Made by a program: the position numbers and the translations under genes. A stretch of 64,000 bases of DNA from Sphingomonas phyllosphaerae FA2 (lineage in GTDB: Bacteria > Pseudomonadota > Alphaproteobacteria > Sphingomonadales > Sphingomonadaceae): the NCBI RefSeq assembly GCF_000427645.1, contig NZ_KE386571.1, positions 981,676 to 1,045,675 on the forward strand, in the 5' to 3' direction. Of this stretch, positions 62,662 to 64,000 are shown piece by piece (position 1 is the first letter of the stretch; each line of letters begins with the position of its first letter). The notes beneath the pieces were generated by a model. It ran no database searches, was not told the DNA's origin, and saw nothing but the letters and a program-made list of their open reading frames with translations.

Positions 62662-63335
62662 CGCGCCCGCCGCCGCACCAGCCGCCGGTCGAACAGCCAC
62701 AGTCGCGCGCCGTGGATCAGGAACGCGGCGATGGCGGTCGGGATCGCCCACACCGACAGGTGGAACGGCTCGATCACGATGCCATAGCCGGCGAGAACGC
62801 CCTTCATCAGCAGGATCGATCCGATCGCGATGAAGATATCCTCGCCGAAGAACAGCCCGATATTGTCGGTCGCCGCGGCCAGCGCGCGGACCTGTTCGGG
62901 ATCGGCGCGCGCCTCCTCGTCCGCGCCTTCGCCCTGCCGCTCCGCCGCCGCCTCGGCCATCGGCGCTACCAGCGGGCGGACGGTCTGCGCGGGACCGGCG
63001 ATCGCGATCAGCCCCAATGCCGCCGAGATTTGGCGGAACAACAGATAGCTGGCGAGCAGCCGGCCAGCCGTCAGACCCTTCAGCCCCGCGACCAGCGTCC
63101 GTGCACGTTCCTGCAAGCCGTTGCGTTCAAGCAAGCCGATTACAGGCAGCACCAGATAGACCGCGGTGACGTAGCGCGTCTGGTTGAAGGCGTGGCCGAA
63201 CCGCGCGAGCACCGCCAGCGGATCGAGCCCGGCGGCCAGTCCCGTGACCAGCGCCGCGACGATGATGACCAGCAGCGGGTTGAACCGCAACAGGAAGCCA
63301 AGCGCGATCACCGCGACGCCGGACAGGACCAGCAT
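62658..63335 (-). CDS. DUF969 membrane protein (putative 5-oxoproline transporter subunit)
   Basis: A 225-residue inner-membrane protein. YVTAVYLVLPVIGLLERNGLQERA and ISAALGLIAIAGPAQTVRPLVAPMAEAAAE are typical of DUF969; NIGLFFGEDIFIAIGSILLMKG follows a charged cytoplasmic loop. It is expected to work with DUF979 in one carrier. Start ATG 63335 shares its A with the stop of the hydantoinase gene (TGATG), and the stop overlaps DUF979. A longer frame upstream is only a shadow of the hydantoinase gene. Confidence 0.88.
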   Translation of the reverse strand: MLVLSGVAVIALGFLLRFNPLLVIIVAALVTGLAAGLDPLAVLARFGHAFNQTRYVTAVYLVLPVIGLLERNGLQERARTLVAGLKGLTAGRLLASYLLFRQISAALGLIAIAGPAQTVRPLVAPMAEAAAERQGEGADEEARADPEQVRALAAATDNIGLFFGEDIFIAIGSILLMKGVLAGYGIVIEPFHLSVWAIPTAIAAFLIHGARLWLFDRRLVRRRAR

Positions 63336-64000
63336 CAGCCGGCGTCCCCGTACCCGCCGCCGCCCGGTGTCTCGATCACGAACACGTCGCCGGGCGCCAT
63401 GTCGGCGGAGGCGGTCGCGTCCAGCGTCTCGACGCTGCCGTCGGCGCGCTCGATCCGGTTGACGCCGACCGCGCCGTCCGCGCCGCCCATCAGGCCGAAC
63501 GGCGCGACCGTGCGCCGGTTGGACAGGATGTTGGCGCGCATCGGCGCGCGGAACCGTAGGCGCCGCGTGGCGCCGTCGCCGCCCTGCCACGCGCCCGCGC
63601 CGCCCGACCCGCGCCGGATCGCGAACGCCTCCAGCAGCACCGGAAAGCGCGTCTCCAGCACCTCGGGGTCGGTGAGCCGGCTGTTGGTCATATGCGTCTG
63701 GATCGCGCTTGCCCCGCCAAAGCCCGGCCCCGCGCCCCCACCGCCCGCGATCGTCTCGTAATATTGGCGGGTCGCGTCGCCGAAGGTGAAGTTGTTCATC
63801 GTCCCCTGCGATCCGGCCATCGCGCCCAGCGCACCCATCAGCGCATCGGTGACCACCTGGCTGGTTTCGACATTGCCCGCGACCACCGCGGCGGGGAAGC
63901 GCGGGTTCAGCATCGAGCCTTCAGGCACGATCAGCGTCACCGGACGCAGAAAACCGTCGTTCAGCGGCACATCGTCGGCCACCAACGTGCGGAGAACGTA
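63335..64000 (-). CDS. Hydantoinase B / 5-oxoprolinase, C-terminal part (partial)
   Basis: The last 221 residues of a HyuB-type protein run off the right edge. [14 protein letters not shown] and [25 protein letters not shown] are typical of the oxoprolinase B domain; the end is [16 protein letters not shown]. It could be a separate HyuB subunit or the C-terminal half of a fused ATP-dependent 5-oxoprolinase. The fused form opens 5-oxo-L-proline to glutamate. The DUF969/DUF979 neighbours favour 5-oxoproline over hydantoins. The start lies outside the window. Confidence 0.9.
   Translation of the reverse strand, partial: YVLRTLVADDVPLNDGFLRPVTLIVPEGSMLNPRFPAAVVAGNVETSQVVTDALMGALGAMAGSQGTMNNFTFGDATRQYYETIAGGGGAGPGFGGASAIQTHMTNSRLTDPEVLETRFPVLLEAFAIRRGSGGAGAWQGGDGATRRLRFRAPMRANILSNRRTVAPFGLMGGADGAVGVNRIERADGSVETLDATASADMAPGDVFVIETPGGGGYGDAG

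Overview
The window is GC-rich bacterial chromosome and most resembles a sphingomonad (Alphaproteobacteria, Sphingomonadaceae, probably Sphingomonas). The basis is family content recalled from memory, not a search: several TonB-dependent receptors, a PEP-CTERM protein ending in the PEPATWAMMIVGFGMAG type of signal common in sphingomonads, a TPR-sulfotransferase beside a receptor, Mn catalase, and DUF2252 and DUF2891 proteins. No rRNA, tRNA, CRISPR array or prophage was seen.

Layout. 1-2036: a complete IS3-family element sits in a ctaG-like oxidase assembly gene, whose remnant overlaps a c-type cytochrome gene. 2113-9567: an aldo/keto reductase, a giant RTX serralysin-like protease and a PEP-CTERM protein. 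9762-18557: an MHYT-GGDEF-EAL protein, then an uptake locus (sugar-type MFS carrier, ROK regulator, TonB receptor, secreted glycerophosphodiesterase). 18964-26607: stress and repair genes (DUF2252, MBL-fold hydrolase, Mn catalase, spore-photoproduct-lyase-like radical SAM protein, HAD phosphatase, AlkB-like dioxygenase coupled to a DEDDh exonuclease-BRCT protein, secreted cupin). 26612-32060: a second GGDEF-EAL protein, a Tat-exported hydroxypyruvate-isomerase-like protein, an unknown exported protein and a quinone-oxidoreductase-like dehydrogenase.

32226-34624 is the most unusual part: a GH19 endolysin-like hydrolase with a peptidoglycan-binding domain, overlapping by 4 bases a three-TM coiled-coil protein with a C-terminal pYEATS-like domain. 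It has its own promoter, a terminator and locally lower GC, and looks like a small mobile conflict-type module.

34678-45607: a TonB receptor remnant, M13 and S9 peptidases, a WYL regulator divergent from a GST, a second full receptor and a TPR-sulfotransferase. 45606-51981: an amino acid permease packed against its neighbours, then a PYROXD2-like flavoprotein, a Rieske oxygenase and a TetR regulator whose C-terminus is encoded by a palindromic repeat, then an M20 peptidase. 52043-59375: two Gfo/Idh/MocA oxidoreductases, an SDR, a GH15 enzyme, a GntP-type permease and an epoxide hydrolase. 59386-64000: an M48 peptidase and a tightly coupled chain (hydantoinase B/5-oxoprolinase, DUF969, DUF979, DUF2891) that probably imports and opens 5-oxoproline; its first gene runs off the right edge.
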